Source: Monarcha castaneiventris obscurior (Eukaryota; Chordata; Aves; Passeriformes; Monarchidae). From it: a stretch of DNA of 64,000 nucleotides. Of this stretch, positions 10,161 through 20,294 are shown piece after piece. Each line of letters opens with the position of its first letter. Positions within the stretch are counted from its first letter, which is position 1. The DNA is taken from NCBI GenBank assembly GCA_026261815.1, contig JAMPIT010000575.1:39719501-39783500 (forward strand), read 5' to 3'. The notes below the pieces were generated by a model. The model was not told where the DNA came from and searched no databases. It worked only from the letters and a program-made list of their open reading frames with translations. The translations under genes were made by a program, and so were the position numbers.

Positions 10161-10169
10161 TTGATGTTT

Positions 10170-10560
10170 TTTATAAAATTCTCAACAGGAACAGGAAAAA
10201 AAAAAAATCCGAACTCCAAGCCAAAAAGAAAGAATTTTCCTAAAAGTTTGCCTCTTTCCCTTGGGATAAGAGCTGAAGAGAAGGGTAGAAACTGAAGAGA
10301 GAGGTTTATTGGTTCCTCCTCAACCTTGAGTCTGGAAGCAGAGAGCATCATATCTTGATGATTCTAGTTTTGAACTACTGTGATACTTGTTTTGTTTTTA
10401 TCTTGAAAATCACAGTCAATTTTGGAGAAAGGGTCATAGAAAGATTTGCTTTGTCTTCTCCCTTTCTGGAGCTAGACAGACTGTCTTCATCTTCATCCAA
10501 AGACTCCATACATTAACCTTTATGTATATTTAAGCATTCTTAAAAATGATCTGAAATGGT
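10170..10560. other. Unique sequence, no gene seen
   Basis: Contains a 10-base A run at 10196-10206 and no supportable gene. A 66-codon minus-strand frame (10151-10351) is uninformative. Confidence 0.5.
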
Positions 10561-10564
10561 CTGG

Positions 10565-10757
10565 AGGGGGTTTTTTTGTTTGGGTTTTTTTGTTTTGCTT
10601 TTTTTTGGTTTTGGGGTTTTTTTTGGGTTTTTTTGTTTGTTTTTTTGTGTGTTTTTTTTGTTGTTGTTGTTGTTGTTTGTTTTTTTTTTGGGTTTTTTTG
10701 TTTTTGTTTTTGTTGTTTTTGTTGTTTTGGTTTGGTTTTTTTTGTTTTTTTCTTTTC
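10565..10757. repeat. T/G-only low-complexity tract
   Basis: Nearly 200 bases of the plus strand are almost only T and G: runs of T broken by G, GGG and GTTGTTGTT. All frames are open for lack of stop codons on either strand. This gives several overlapping 85- to 108-codon frames encoding phenylalanine/leucine/valine-rich (plus) or lysine/asparagine/threonine-rich (minus) sequence. These are composition artefacts. Confidence 0.9.
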
Positions 10758-10759
10758 CA

Positions 10760-11845
10760 TTTTTATTCCTGGTATTTTGCCCTCCAAACTCCTCAAAATC
10801 ACCCACAGAGGCACAAAAGGAACCCAGAGAGCAATAGATTTGTCTAAAATTCACTTTTCATGGCCTGTAAGTATCAGTATTGGAACCAAGACCAATGGAT
10901 AAATAATCTTTATTTTAACATGTTGCTAGATTCTAACTGGAAATTATTTTCCTGTGCTTCTTGAAGTGAATCTTTTCAATGTTTACAATGAAGGGAGTTT
11001 AAGAACAGCAAGGCTATTTCTTTCCAGAACCGCGTAACCATGTATCAAGCAACACAGGAATGTAAATGAACGGCAAATTAAAGACTAATTTCCTGATTTT
11101 TAAATTTAATTAGGAAACTGCCTCAGTAAGAAAGAACTAGAGCTGCATTAATAAAATATTAAGGAGAAAAGCAAGGAGGAAATATTCAAATATTTTTCCG
11201 AATACATGCTTGAAAAATAAGTGATTTTAATGATCTTACATTTTTACAGTCATTCTGGCTGCACATTACTACAGAAGAATATACAGCAAAATTTAGAGGT
11301 AAACTGCAATTCTGAGTGTATTGAGTGGCCTCAAATATATGCTATATCTCAGTTCATTGTCATTGTTTCAGGGCTCCATTAACAAAGCTCACATAGACTG
11401 ATGGCTCTGCTGCTAAAGCAGGTAGATGTCCATTGCTGTATGAGAAAGGGGGTTATACGAAGGTAGATATTATCCTCATAAAGCTAAAAATATGAAAAGC
11501 AGTGAGAAAGGAAGAAGGGATTTTTGCTAAATCTAACTGACTCATTCCTAATTAGTTGTGATATTATAATGTATTTTATTTCTGGACTAGTTAATCTATA
11601 CATAAGATTTCAGGAGGAAAAAACAAAAAGAAAAAGTGTTTAATATGACATCTATGCATTTACTGATCTCAGAATAAGATGCAGAATGTTTTACAAGATT
11701 CCTGGAAAAAAGATTCATCAAAGACAATTCAAAATAAAGACGTGATTGTTGGTTCAAATAGCCCATAGTAGCATATAACCTGGTGTTTGTGGAGGAAGAA
11801 GAAGAAGGGAGCACCTCTGTTTGCTTATCATTTTCCTATTTTCCT
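10760..11845. other. Unique sequence, no gene seen
   Basis: AT-rich, with no frame above about 72 codons and no repeat family recognised. Confidence 0.5.
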
Positions 11846-11849
11846 CTAG

Positions 11850-11947
11850 GGCACGCGTTAGGTATTACTGGCAGTTAGGGAAAGCAGATATTGGGCCAAG
11901 TGGACCTTTAATCTGACTGGTTACAGTCAGTCTTATGTTCCTATGTC
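11850..11947 (+). mobile_element. Ancient CR1/L3-type 3' end
   Basis: The segment ends 'GGGCCAAGTGGACC', 'ATCTGACTGG' and 'CAGTCTTATGTTCCTATG'. This resembles the conserved 3' terminus of old CR1/L3-type LINEs ('...TGGACCATTGGTCTGA...CAGTTCTTATGTTC'). It is short and strongly diverged, so it was likely inserted long before the other CR1 copies here. Recognition is from memory of the consensus. Confidence 0.55.
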
Positions 11948-11949
11948 TT

Positions 11950-14210
11950 CAGAAGCCTATAAGAAGGACAAGATACCAGAAGCCAGGAAGGTGCTAATTA
12001 ATATTTGTAATTAAAGAACTTGAGAAAAGAGATGTAAAGAAGTGATACAAACCTCAAAAGTACCATGGTACAGGCCTGGATGACAATGCAATATCCCATC
12101 GCAAAGAAACACCACCTAGTAGAAGGCAAAGGACAGATGTTCTGTATAGCAAAAATTAGAGCCTTTAATCAATCTCTTATGCAGCACCAGAAGAAGAGAA
12201 AGAAAAAGAAGAAAGCATCCATGGGAAAATAAAAAGGAAAAAAAAAAAAAGATAAAAAAGGTGTTAATTTTAAGTTAGGACTGAAATACCTACAAAGAGA
12301 ATACAAATGACTGTGATTTGGGGCCTAATCTTAATGAGGCACTTAATTGTTTTCTCTTTTGTAACCTCATCCCACAGCTGAATAAGTTTTTTTTTGGTAT
12401 TCACTGAATTTGCTGTAAAATGAAAATATGTTTAAATATAATGTCACAGTAAAACTGGCTCCTTGAATGATGATAAGAGATTGAGCATTTATCTTCTACT
12501 GGTGTGACTAGTAAAATCAAACATACTGAGATGCTCTAGTGGGGACATTTCCTGAGAAATTGGATGCATTTTTACTTACAGGCCTGTATGAGATTTAGGG
12601 CCATGAGATCCTGAAAGGGAAAAATTGTTTTAGTTGTACAAATGATAACTATATAACTTTCATAGAATTAACACAACAAATTTTGAAGGACAAGCCAGAG
12701 TGCAGCATTCATGAAGCATAATGCTTAAGAGGGGGTGAAAAGGGAAAACAGAGTAAAGAGATGCTGATGGCCAAGAATCTCACAATTAAATAAGTTGCTT
12801 GTTTTTCCCTTTTCTCACTTACTTGACTTCTGCAAGTTAAACTTCAAAATTTAGTTTAAAGGCTTATTTACTTCTTTTTAGCATCGATTATTCTGACTTC
12901 TTTGTTCCTAATATTTCCTTGGTTCATAAATGGAAGTTTAATAAAGTTCTGAGCTTGTTAAGCACTTGTTGTTGACCATATTGCCATCCACTTAATTGTA
13001 AGGAAATGTGAGGAGACAGGTATACCAGAAGCTTTTATTAAGGTATCAAAAACCAGCAAGCTATCTACACAAGCCAATTAAATGGCACTGCATGTCCCTG
13101 AAGTAGAAAGCACACGGTGTTACACGTAAGTTGATATTTTATTCAGCAAATAAATCAACCCTTACACAACACACTCTGTAAAACTAATCAAGCACAATAT
13201 ACTCCATATGGATTAGCAGTCCCTTCACCCCAGGTATATTAAAAAACATGTGGAAAGCTACTTTAGCACTCTATAAGCTAACACTGAAAGATGTTCCTTG
13301 GTATTTCACAATCCAATAAACCGTGTGTGCGCTAGTAATCCGTCACTCATTGAAACTACAAAATGTGTAATGTATTCAAGCACTTCCTACTTTCCAGGCC
13401 TCCCCTGACCATGGATTCATGCAATTTTGCAAAACATTTTCCATCTGTATGAATTGGTAAAGAAGTCCATGAATGTGTGAGAAACTCTGGTGGATCAAAT
13501 ACTTCAACTTTATAGAGCACCGAAGAACACACACATATTCCATTTATATATAGTGCTGATAAAAAATACAGTTTCTATTACACAGGATATAATTTTTAAT
13601 TCAGGTTTTGTCTATGAAGTATTATTTTATATCTGGAATCCTGCTTGTGAAGTTAAACTAAAGCCAAATGTCTTTAGGGTCCCCAGATGCGCAGGTTCCA
13701 GAGAGTCGTCAGGAGTTCAGGCTGAGTGAGTCCTGCCCTGTTGTGTTCTTGAGAAAACTCTTGAAACATGAGGTGCTTTGAATGATATATATTGGATATA
13801 AAAGGCTAGAATTTTCTTTATTGGACTGTTGCGTTCAAGTATTTTGTCCTGTCTTATTATAATGAAAGTTATTTTGGATGCAACTCCAACTTCAGCTATC
13901 TAAACAAGCACTCCACCATCACTCTGCAGCTGGAGAGAGGAGAAAACAATTCTCACAGGGGCCCTTCATATATTTATAATCTGTATTGGACAAAGAGAGG
14001 AAGGATTCTTCTATATAAAGAGGAAAAGCAATGGCTACAGTACAATTTAGAAAAGAACAAAGGACCAAGAAGAACATGTGCACACTAACTCTATTTTCAA
14101 TATTTTTCACATTATCATTAAAAAAAATGGGTCTAATTCCCCTTCAAAAGAAGGAAGATTGATAAATAAACTATTTTTTCAGAGGCAGGATGGTGCAGAC
14201 AGATGATGGT
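11950..14210. other. Unique sequence, no gene seen
   Basis: AT-rich, with an A-run at 12237-12251. The longest frames (13490-13729 plus, 79 codons; 13919-14110 minus, 63 codons) carry no domain. Confidence 0.5.
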
Positions 14211-14214
14211 TAAC

Positions 14215-14650
14215 ACAGTGGCTCTAGCCCAGCCTGGAAATCTCACTCTCTACAGGACAAAACTGTCAGGATTCTGAGAGTACCAAGGACCCTGACTGTC
14301 CTACACTGCCCTCTCACCATTGTGTCCACTTCAGCCCTGTCCCTGCCACAGTCACATTGTGGAATATTGGTTCCCAGCTCCTCCCAGCCCTACCCTGCCT
14401 GGTCGGCCATGGGCGCCACCAAGCCCATCATCATCCCCAGGGAGATGGCTGATGCCCAGGGCTGTGGCTGCCTCTGACACCTTCCTGTCTGCCCTGCTCT
14501 TGGCTGGGGCAGTGGAGCAAATCCTGGTGGCCAGGCCCTGCCATTATGGGGAGATCCTGACCCTCCCAGGGAGCCCCCAGCCCACAAGGAGCCACTGTCT
14601 CTCTCTTCTTCCTGTCAAAAATATTATTCCTGGCACACACCCACAATGAC
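14215..14650. other. GC-rich patch of unknown origin
   Basis: Between about 14290 and 14620 the sequence is clearly richer in G+C than its flanks, mostly C-rich on the plus strand with few CpGs. A 109-codon plus-strand frame (14320-14649) is rich in proline, serine and leucine, and minus-strand frames of 65-73 codons overlap it. None has a domain I recognise, and no good splice signals or start context mark it as an exon. It may be a truncated repeat (for example a CR1 5' region or an LTR) or decayed pseudogene sequence; I cannot decide. Confidence 0.35.
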
Positions 14651-15156
14651 AGGTAAAAAAATATTCAGCAGACCATGACAGTCCTCCAGCACTGCCAGGC
14701 AGAGTTGATGTAATGTCAAAACTATTATCGTGTGTTTGTGACAATGAGAGGTGGCCAGTTTCCATGGAAGGAGAGTGGCTTCTTCACACAGGTGTGCTGG
14801 CATCCCACTCACATTGGAGGCATCAGGGTCAAGAAAATCAAAACTTCATGGAAGTGTCAGTTCATGCAGAAACTCTGGAGCACTGCTTGTCATTGCAAAT
14901 TTGGGAAATAATATGATTCCATATTAATTATTCTGTTTCAGAAACCCTGGAGGTTTCAGCAGATAATTCTGTTTGATATACATCTTTGCATGCAGTATCC
15001 TTTGATGTTGCAATGACCAGAGGGCCTTCTTTTGCAAAGGTCCACAGACCTTTTCCTGCTCCCTTAGCAGCAATGCTGTAGTTCAATGGATCTGACCACT
15101 CAGTAGCTCTGACCACTGCCATAAACACAAAAGTGAACCACAACATGGGCCATAAA

Positions 15157-15180
15157 AGCCTCCTGCACTAGCAGGAGCTT
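15157..15180. other. Hairpin, 10-bp stem with one bulge and 4-base loop
   Basis: AAGC(C)TCCTGC (15157-15167) pairs with GCAGGAGCTT (15171-15180) around a tetraloop. It is not followed by a T run and sits in no known gene. Confidence 0.6.
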
Positions 15181-16854
15181 AATATTGAATCTGAGACTCT
15201 TTGCTAAGTGCTCTTTGTTTTGTGTGACATTAAGGAGGCCAATTTGCCTGCCTATATCCTAGCATTGGGGCTTGAATACCAGTAAGGTCAGTACAGGCAC
15301 AGGTCAGCAACACTTGGAAGGTCTAACAGGCAATTTTCCTGCTGTGATTTGATGGGCTGAACTCCAGAGCATGTCTCCCTTAATGATACAGAAAATTACT
15401 GCCCTCGCCAACATTTCTCCAGCCAGATTGCTGCCTTTTACAGAACATCCTGTTGCAATGCCAAGGACTTGCCAAATGCCCCAGCAGTGAAAACAAAACA
15501 GCTTCAGGATACCACTCCAGGTACTGCCTCTGTATTTTTCCAAGACTTAGGTCTGCCATGTTTCTTGCACAGAAAAGTATCTGAAAAACTACAGTCTTCC
15601 CAGAGCTAGAAGCACGTAAAGTGAATGTAGCAGTCAATGAAAGACTTACACACTTGCATTTCTTTATTAACTTCCCCTATGCTTTGTTTTCACCTATTTT
15701 TCTTAGTAATACACTTGTAGCCTCACCTGACTGAAGCAGGTGATCCATTAATGGTTGTAGACATTTATTTAAATGCAATGCCAAGAGGATGCAGAGCACA
15801 CAAGGCAGCAGAAGATCACTAGGCTGGCAGCTTTTGCAAATCATTCTGTCTAGAGTAGTAAAAGTGCTTTGTTTCTTCCAGCCTTTAAAGATCTCAGTTT
15901 TGACTTCACACAGGAAAAAACCTGGTCTTTCAGTTTGTGAATAACTACCATCCTTCCACAGAAAGCAGCCAGAACCTACTGGAACATGGAGTTTTACAAC
16001 AGGATTTACTTGTGCACTTTGGCAATCACAGCAACACTAGAAAAGAACTGCTGGGATTAAAGCTATGAATACAGAAGAAGCAGATGTGAAGAAAATAGCA
16101 TGTAAATGTATGATGGGTCAAGATGTAAGAACATGCTGCCAGCAATGAAAAGATGATGTAGGAGAAGAGAAATAGTTTACTCTCTGCATACATTACACAC
16201 ACTGTGGTGAATTAATCATCCTGTGAGAGAAATGATGCTTAAGGAAACTTTCTTGGCTCTGAAATTTGGATTCCATTTTGGCACAGAAGTTTGATGTGAA
16301 TATTTGCAAGGTAATTTATATGTACAAGACTGAGTCACTTTCACTTAAAAAAAAAAGCAAAAAAAAAGCAGCACCTGCTACGTACAGGTTTTACTGTCTG
16401 AAAACATGAACAGGAATCAAAAGAATACAAAACTGCATGTTTTTCAGGTTTTAGCTAGTTTGGGTACCTCATATGTAACTTGATAAACAAGCAATGGTCA
16501 TGCTACTTTAGTCACTGAAGGATAATTAACTTTGCTGAAGTGCCTGTTCTTCTGGGTTAATGATGTATTCAACATCATAGCTAAAGAAGACAGCTCTTGC
16601 CCAGCTGCTTGGTGTTCAAAATACTCAAATGGCTGAACATGCTCTGTGTAATCTCTTTCTAGTAGTTTGCAGTCTGAGCTGAGCACTACAAATGCTGAGC
16701 TCTCTTAAACTACTCAACCTCCTGCATGAAATATTGCTGTCCTCTTTACTTTCTGTGCCATCTCTTCCCCATCATAAAAAAAGGGACAGCTGTCCTGTAG
16801 CTAGGAATAAAAGGCTCTGTTCTACTTAATTATTAACAGGAATTAGTAGCACCA

Positions 16855-16884
16855 CTCAAGAAGAGAAGTGAAATGCTTCTTGAG
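16855..16884. other. Perfect 9-bp inverted repeat
   Basis: CTCAAGAAG (16855-16863) and CTTCTTGAG (16876-16884) are exact reverse complements separated by 12 bases. No associated gene is visible. Confidence 0.65.
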
Positions 16885-18211
16885 GCTACAGGGTCTATAT
16901 TTTATTTTTCTATGGTTTTTCAGTATTCTTTTATTTATACTGCTATATAAACGCTGCTTTAAAAGTTGCAAATTTATGTGTTGCTTTAGCTTACCCAATC
17001 CAACACCCTTTTCAGGGTGAAATGACAATGCCATTAATGAATGGTTTGCAATTCAGTGCTAATGCTTAACATGACATCTCTCTGGTTTTTATTAACTCTC
17101 TGAAGACTGTATGAAAAATAGAATTAGTTTTACCATTAAAAATGCACAAAAACCCCCATAGATATTCCTCATAGCTGCATATTTATATAGTTTAACTTTT
17201 CAAGTTAGAGGTCTGTCAATACATACGTTTTTCCTAGAGCACAAAACAAAGTAATACAACAAAAATATAGAGGAATTAAATAAAAATAGCATATAATTTA
17301 TTTATGCTTGAATTATTGAATACAAAGACCAGCCAAATGGCAACACAGAGCAAAGAAAGATTCCAAAAAAGTATGTCTTTGTAGAAATTAAAATTTAGAG
17401 GGGGAAACAAGGAATGTGATTGCAACTAAAAAGTGAACAAGTAGCAGCCACTTACTCCACTGACCTACCACTTATATTCTCTCCCCTGACCTGGAGGTTA
17501 CACTTATTAAATACACTGAGAAAACCATCCTCGCCTGAACTGAATGTCTGACATTTGCACTATTGGAGAGTATTTGAAAGTCAGTTATCAATGTAACTTC
17601 TACTGTTTGGTTCTTGATGAACAAGGCGTGTTAGCCTCTGAACAGCATCTCACGCAAAGTCATATCTGCTTGGCAAAAAACTGAAGTTGTTAAATGCCTT
17701 TTCTACTACACAGATCTCGATCTCAAGTACTGCACTGTTTCTTCTGCCATCAACAGTTTGCTGCAATATCACCATCAATTTAATTACAGATTTCCAAATT
17801 TGCCACAGTATGAGTGTGTAATAGTGTGAAATGCAATTAGAAGTGAGCTGGAAGTTCATCACTAATTTCATTATATTTACTGAAAATTCATTAATTACCC
17901 TTGAGCTGAACTGATGTTCTACAAAGACTTTTTTTAATCACTTCCAGATCTGCAGCTTTTATTAAATTTCCACCTGCACAGTTATGAAACATCAAGGAGA
18001 GACTTCTATAGTACCAATGGATTGAATGGATTGCAGCACGATTTTCACTCGTCCATCAGTCATGACAAGAATAAAAGAAAAGGAATTGTAGAATCCAGGC
18101 CAATAATCCAGGGGAAACTGTTGAGGAAACAGATAAAATATCAATGTATGATGGATCATACTGAGAAAACAAGCTGTTTTCAGGAAAACAAGGCAAAATA
18201 AGATTCTCTAG

Positions 18212-18262
18212 GGGAAAAAAAAAAAAAAAAAAACAACGAACGAAACCAAACCAGCAACAACA
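18212..18262. repeat. Poly(A) run followed by A/C-rich simple sequence
   Basis: About 20 A residues in a row are followed by ACAACGAACGAAACC-type units. No retrocopied gene body is recognisable upstream, so this is not called as a retropseudogene tail. The long minus-strand frame at 18056-18442 (128 codons, with a poly-phenylalanine stretch) results from this run. Confidence 0.7.
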
Positions 18263-18269
18263 AAGAAAA

Positions 18270-18830
18270 CCCACTGCTCTTTTCTTAAAATTACACAGAC
18301 ACATGGATAGATTAATTATAGGAGAGAGAGCAAGATCAAAGTTTTGTTTAAAATATACTGGATGAGATGAGTTGTCATACAGCAAAAGGAGATCAAGCCT
18401 GGAGTTTGAAAGAAAAAGAAAACTAAAAAAAGCGAAAAGCACTTAACATAATATTTTTTTTTTAAATAAACTTTTAGTGGCTGCACTATGTTAAACCATC
18501 AGAAGTCCATGTTTTTGAGCTAGCTCTTAAAGAGGAGTTAAGCAGAAAGTCTTACTAGGTTATCTGCCCAAAATTTTCACAACTGACTTCCATATTGCAG
18601 AAGAGCATAGTAATTGACCAGATTTAGGAGTTACATTGAAAATACTATGGCTTACAGAAATCTGTGTTTTAGAAGTTTATGAGTGTAATAGTCCAGGTAA
18701 AGTGAAACGCTCTTATACAAAGTTGTGTATACTAAAATCATACGTAAAATTAGTTGCATTCAGATTAACAGTTTTTACTGACATGACCATTTTGGTAACA
18801 ATAAGCTAATTTTATACTACCTTTTTATAA
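18270..18830. other. Unique sequence, no gene seen
   Basis: AT-rich; nothing recognisable. Confidence 0.5.
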
Positions 18831-18834
18831 ATCA

Positions 18835-18965
18835 ATTTTTCATTATATTTATTATAAATAAATTATTTTATATAATATAAAAAAATATATAAATATTATA
18901 TATACATTATATATTTGTATATAATGTCTATACTTATACATTTATTATAAACCTATTTATTCTAC
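18835..18965. repeat. AT-only low-complexity patch with TA-rich palindromes
   Basis: A run of about 130 bases is almost free of G and C, dominated by ATTATA/TATATA motifs and several self-complementary stretches. Such DNA can form cruciforms and melts easily. Confidence 0.8.
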
Positions 18966-18969
18966 ATTT

Positions 18970-19715
18970 ATATTTATGGAATAAGGAATATGTTTTCCAG
19001 TCCAGGTTAATGGTTTTTCAACTCATACAGCATACAAATCCATACCCTTTTATGTTAACACTGGCAGTTACTCTATACTTCTGAGTTGGTAGTGTTCATA
19101 CCTTCTCAACAGAATTGCTGTTTATTGTAGTGTGCTTAGTATAGAAGAGCTTTTATTGACTTTTTTTCATTGTCAAACATAGTTCTGGTTGAAATACAGA
19201 ACCTAAAAGAAAGAAGGAACAATTAATATCACTTTCTACAACCCCTGCTCTTTTCAAGTAGTGCTAAATAAATTATGATATACTCCAAGATTTAAAGCCC
19301 AGCAAGAATCCAAAGCCTTCTGCAGTCCTTGTAATGTTGCAGTTTAAAGGCAAACATCTCTGTCTCCGTAGGCAACACTTTTGAAGCTTCTTATCTCAAA
19401 GAGAATTTAGCCTTTTAATTGAAAAGGCAAGTTTTATTAAAGTATTTTTGATCAAACAGAAGTAAAAGCAGAGCTTTACAAACTGGCCTCTTGTAAGTGG
19501 ACATGTGTCTATGTGTATGGTTATGCTTGGGTAACTGGAAATAAAAAAGAAACAGTTTTATAAAAGGCAACTATTATATTTGAAGCATATAAACAAAAAT
19601 CCCATGACATATGTTGTGAAGCTGTCCTGCAGGTTTTCAATAAATGGTTAAATCTCTGACTGCTGCATACACTATCTAAGTATATCCACATGTAAGTGTT
19701 CAAAAAAATGTGTGG
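18970..19715. other. Unique sequence, no gene seen
   Basis: A 76-codon minus-strand frame (19521-19751) runs into the CR1 tail and is not gene-like. Confidence 0.5.
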
Positions 19716-19717
19716 AT

Positions 19718-19813
19718 GTTGACACTTGGGGACATGGCTTAGTGGTGACATGGCAGTGCTGGGGTAACAGTTGGACCTGATCTTTAAAGTCCCTAATGAT
19801 TCTATGATTCTGA
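19718..19813 (+). mobile_element. CR1 LINE, short 3' end
   Basis: 'GGGGACATGGCTTAGTGGTGACATGGCAGTG', 'GTTGGACCTGATCTTTAAAGTCC' and 'AATGATTCTATGATTCTG' follow the CR1 3' tail order, including the repeated terminal ATTCTATG units. Only about 95 bp remain, a typical 5'-truncated copy. Confidence 0.85.
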
Positions 19814-20049
19814 CTCCATATGTGTCATTTTAAAGGAAGTTTTCTCTGTTGCAGTTTGTAATGTACAGTTATAGTTACAATTCGGAACGGCCACTGGTTT
19901 CAAAGAACAAGCTTATCAGGCAACAAAGATCTAAATATGTCTTAGGTATTTTAAATGAATCATATTCTGAAGGAAAGCTAAACAAATAACTTTTGCATCA
20001 AGTCTGGTTCCATCTCTTTTCCTGCTCTCAAAAATAATTTTTTTTTTTA

Positions 20050-20292
20050 AGATCTCCCTGAGCTTTCTCTTCTCCAGCTGAATTGTCCCAGCTCTCTTGG
20101 CCTCTCCGCATATGACAGATGCTAAAAGCTCTTAATCATCTTCATGTTCCTTGAGTGGACTGTTTCTGGTATGTCCATGTTTCTCTTGTACTGAGGAGCC
20201 CAGATCTGGACACAGCACTTCAAATGTTTCTCACCAAAGCTGAGCAGAGGGTGAGAATCATCTCCCATAGAGTTGTCATCTAGGTATTTTAA
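20050..20292 (-). mobile_element. CR1 LINE fragment
   Basis: On the plus strand 'TTCTCTTCTCCAGCTGAA', 'CCCAGCTCTCTTGGCCTCTC', 'CTGAGGAGCCCAGATCTGGACACAGCACTTC' and 'TCACCAAAGCTGAGCAGAGGG' are the reverse complement of the CR1 3' region. Both ends are missing and divergence is high. Confidence 0.8.
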
Positions 20293-20294
20293 AA

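Larger units (their letters stand above)
14651..18205. other. Unique sequence, no gene seen
   Basis: Frames up to about 85 codons (15380-15637 minus) have no domain. Two clear hairpins lie here (15157-15180 and 16855-16884). A short A-rich run with AAAAAAAGC units occurs at 16347-16369. No transposable element was recognised. Confidence 0.5.

Noticed and set aside
10530..10902. Overlapping 85-108 codon frames on both strands
   Set aside because: They exist because a T/G-only (A/C-only) tract contains no stop codons; the translations are homopolymer-like.
18056..18442. 128-codon minus-strand frame
   Set aside because: Contains a poly-phenylalanine stretch from the poly(A) run and no domain; chance frame.
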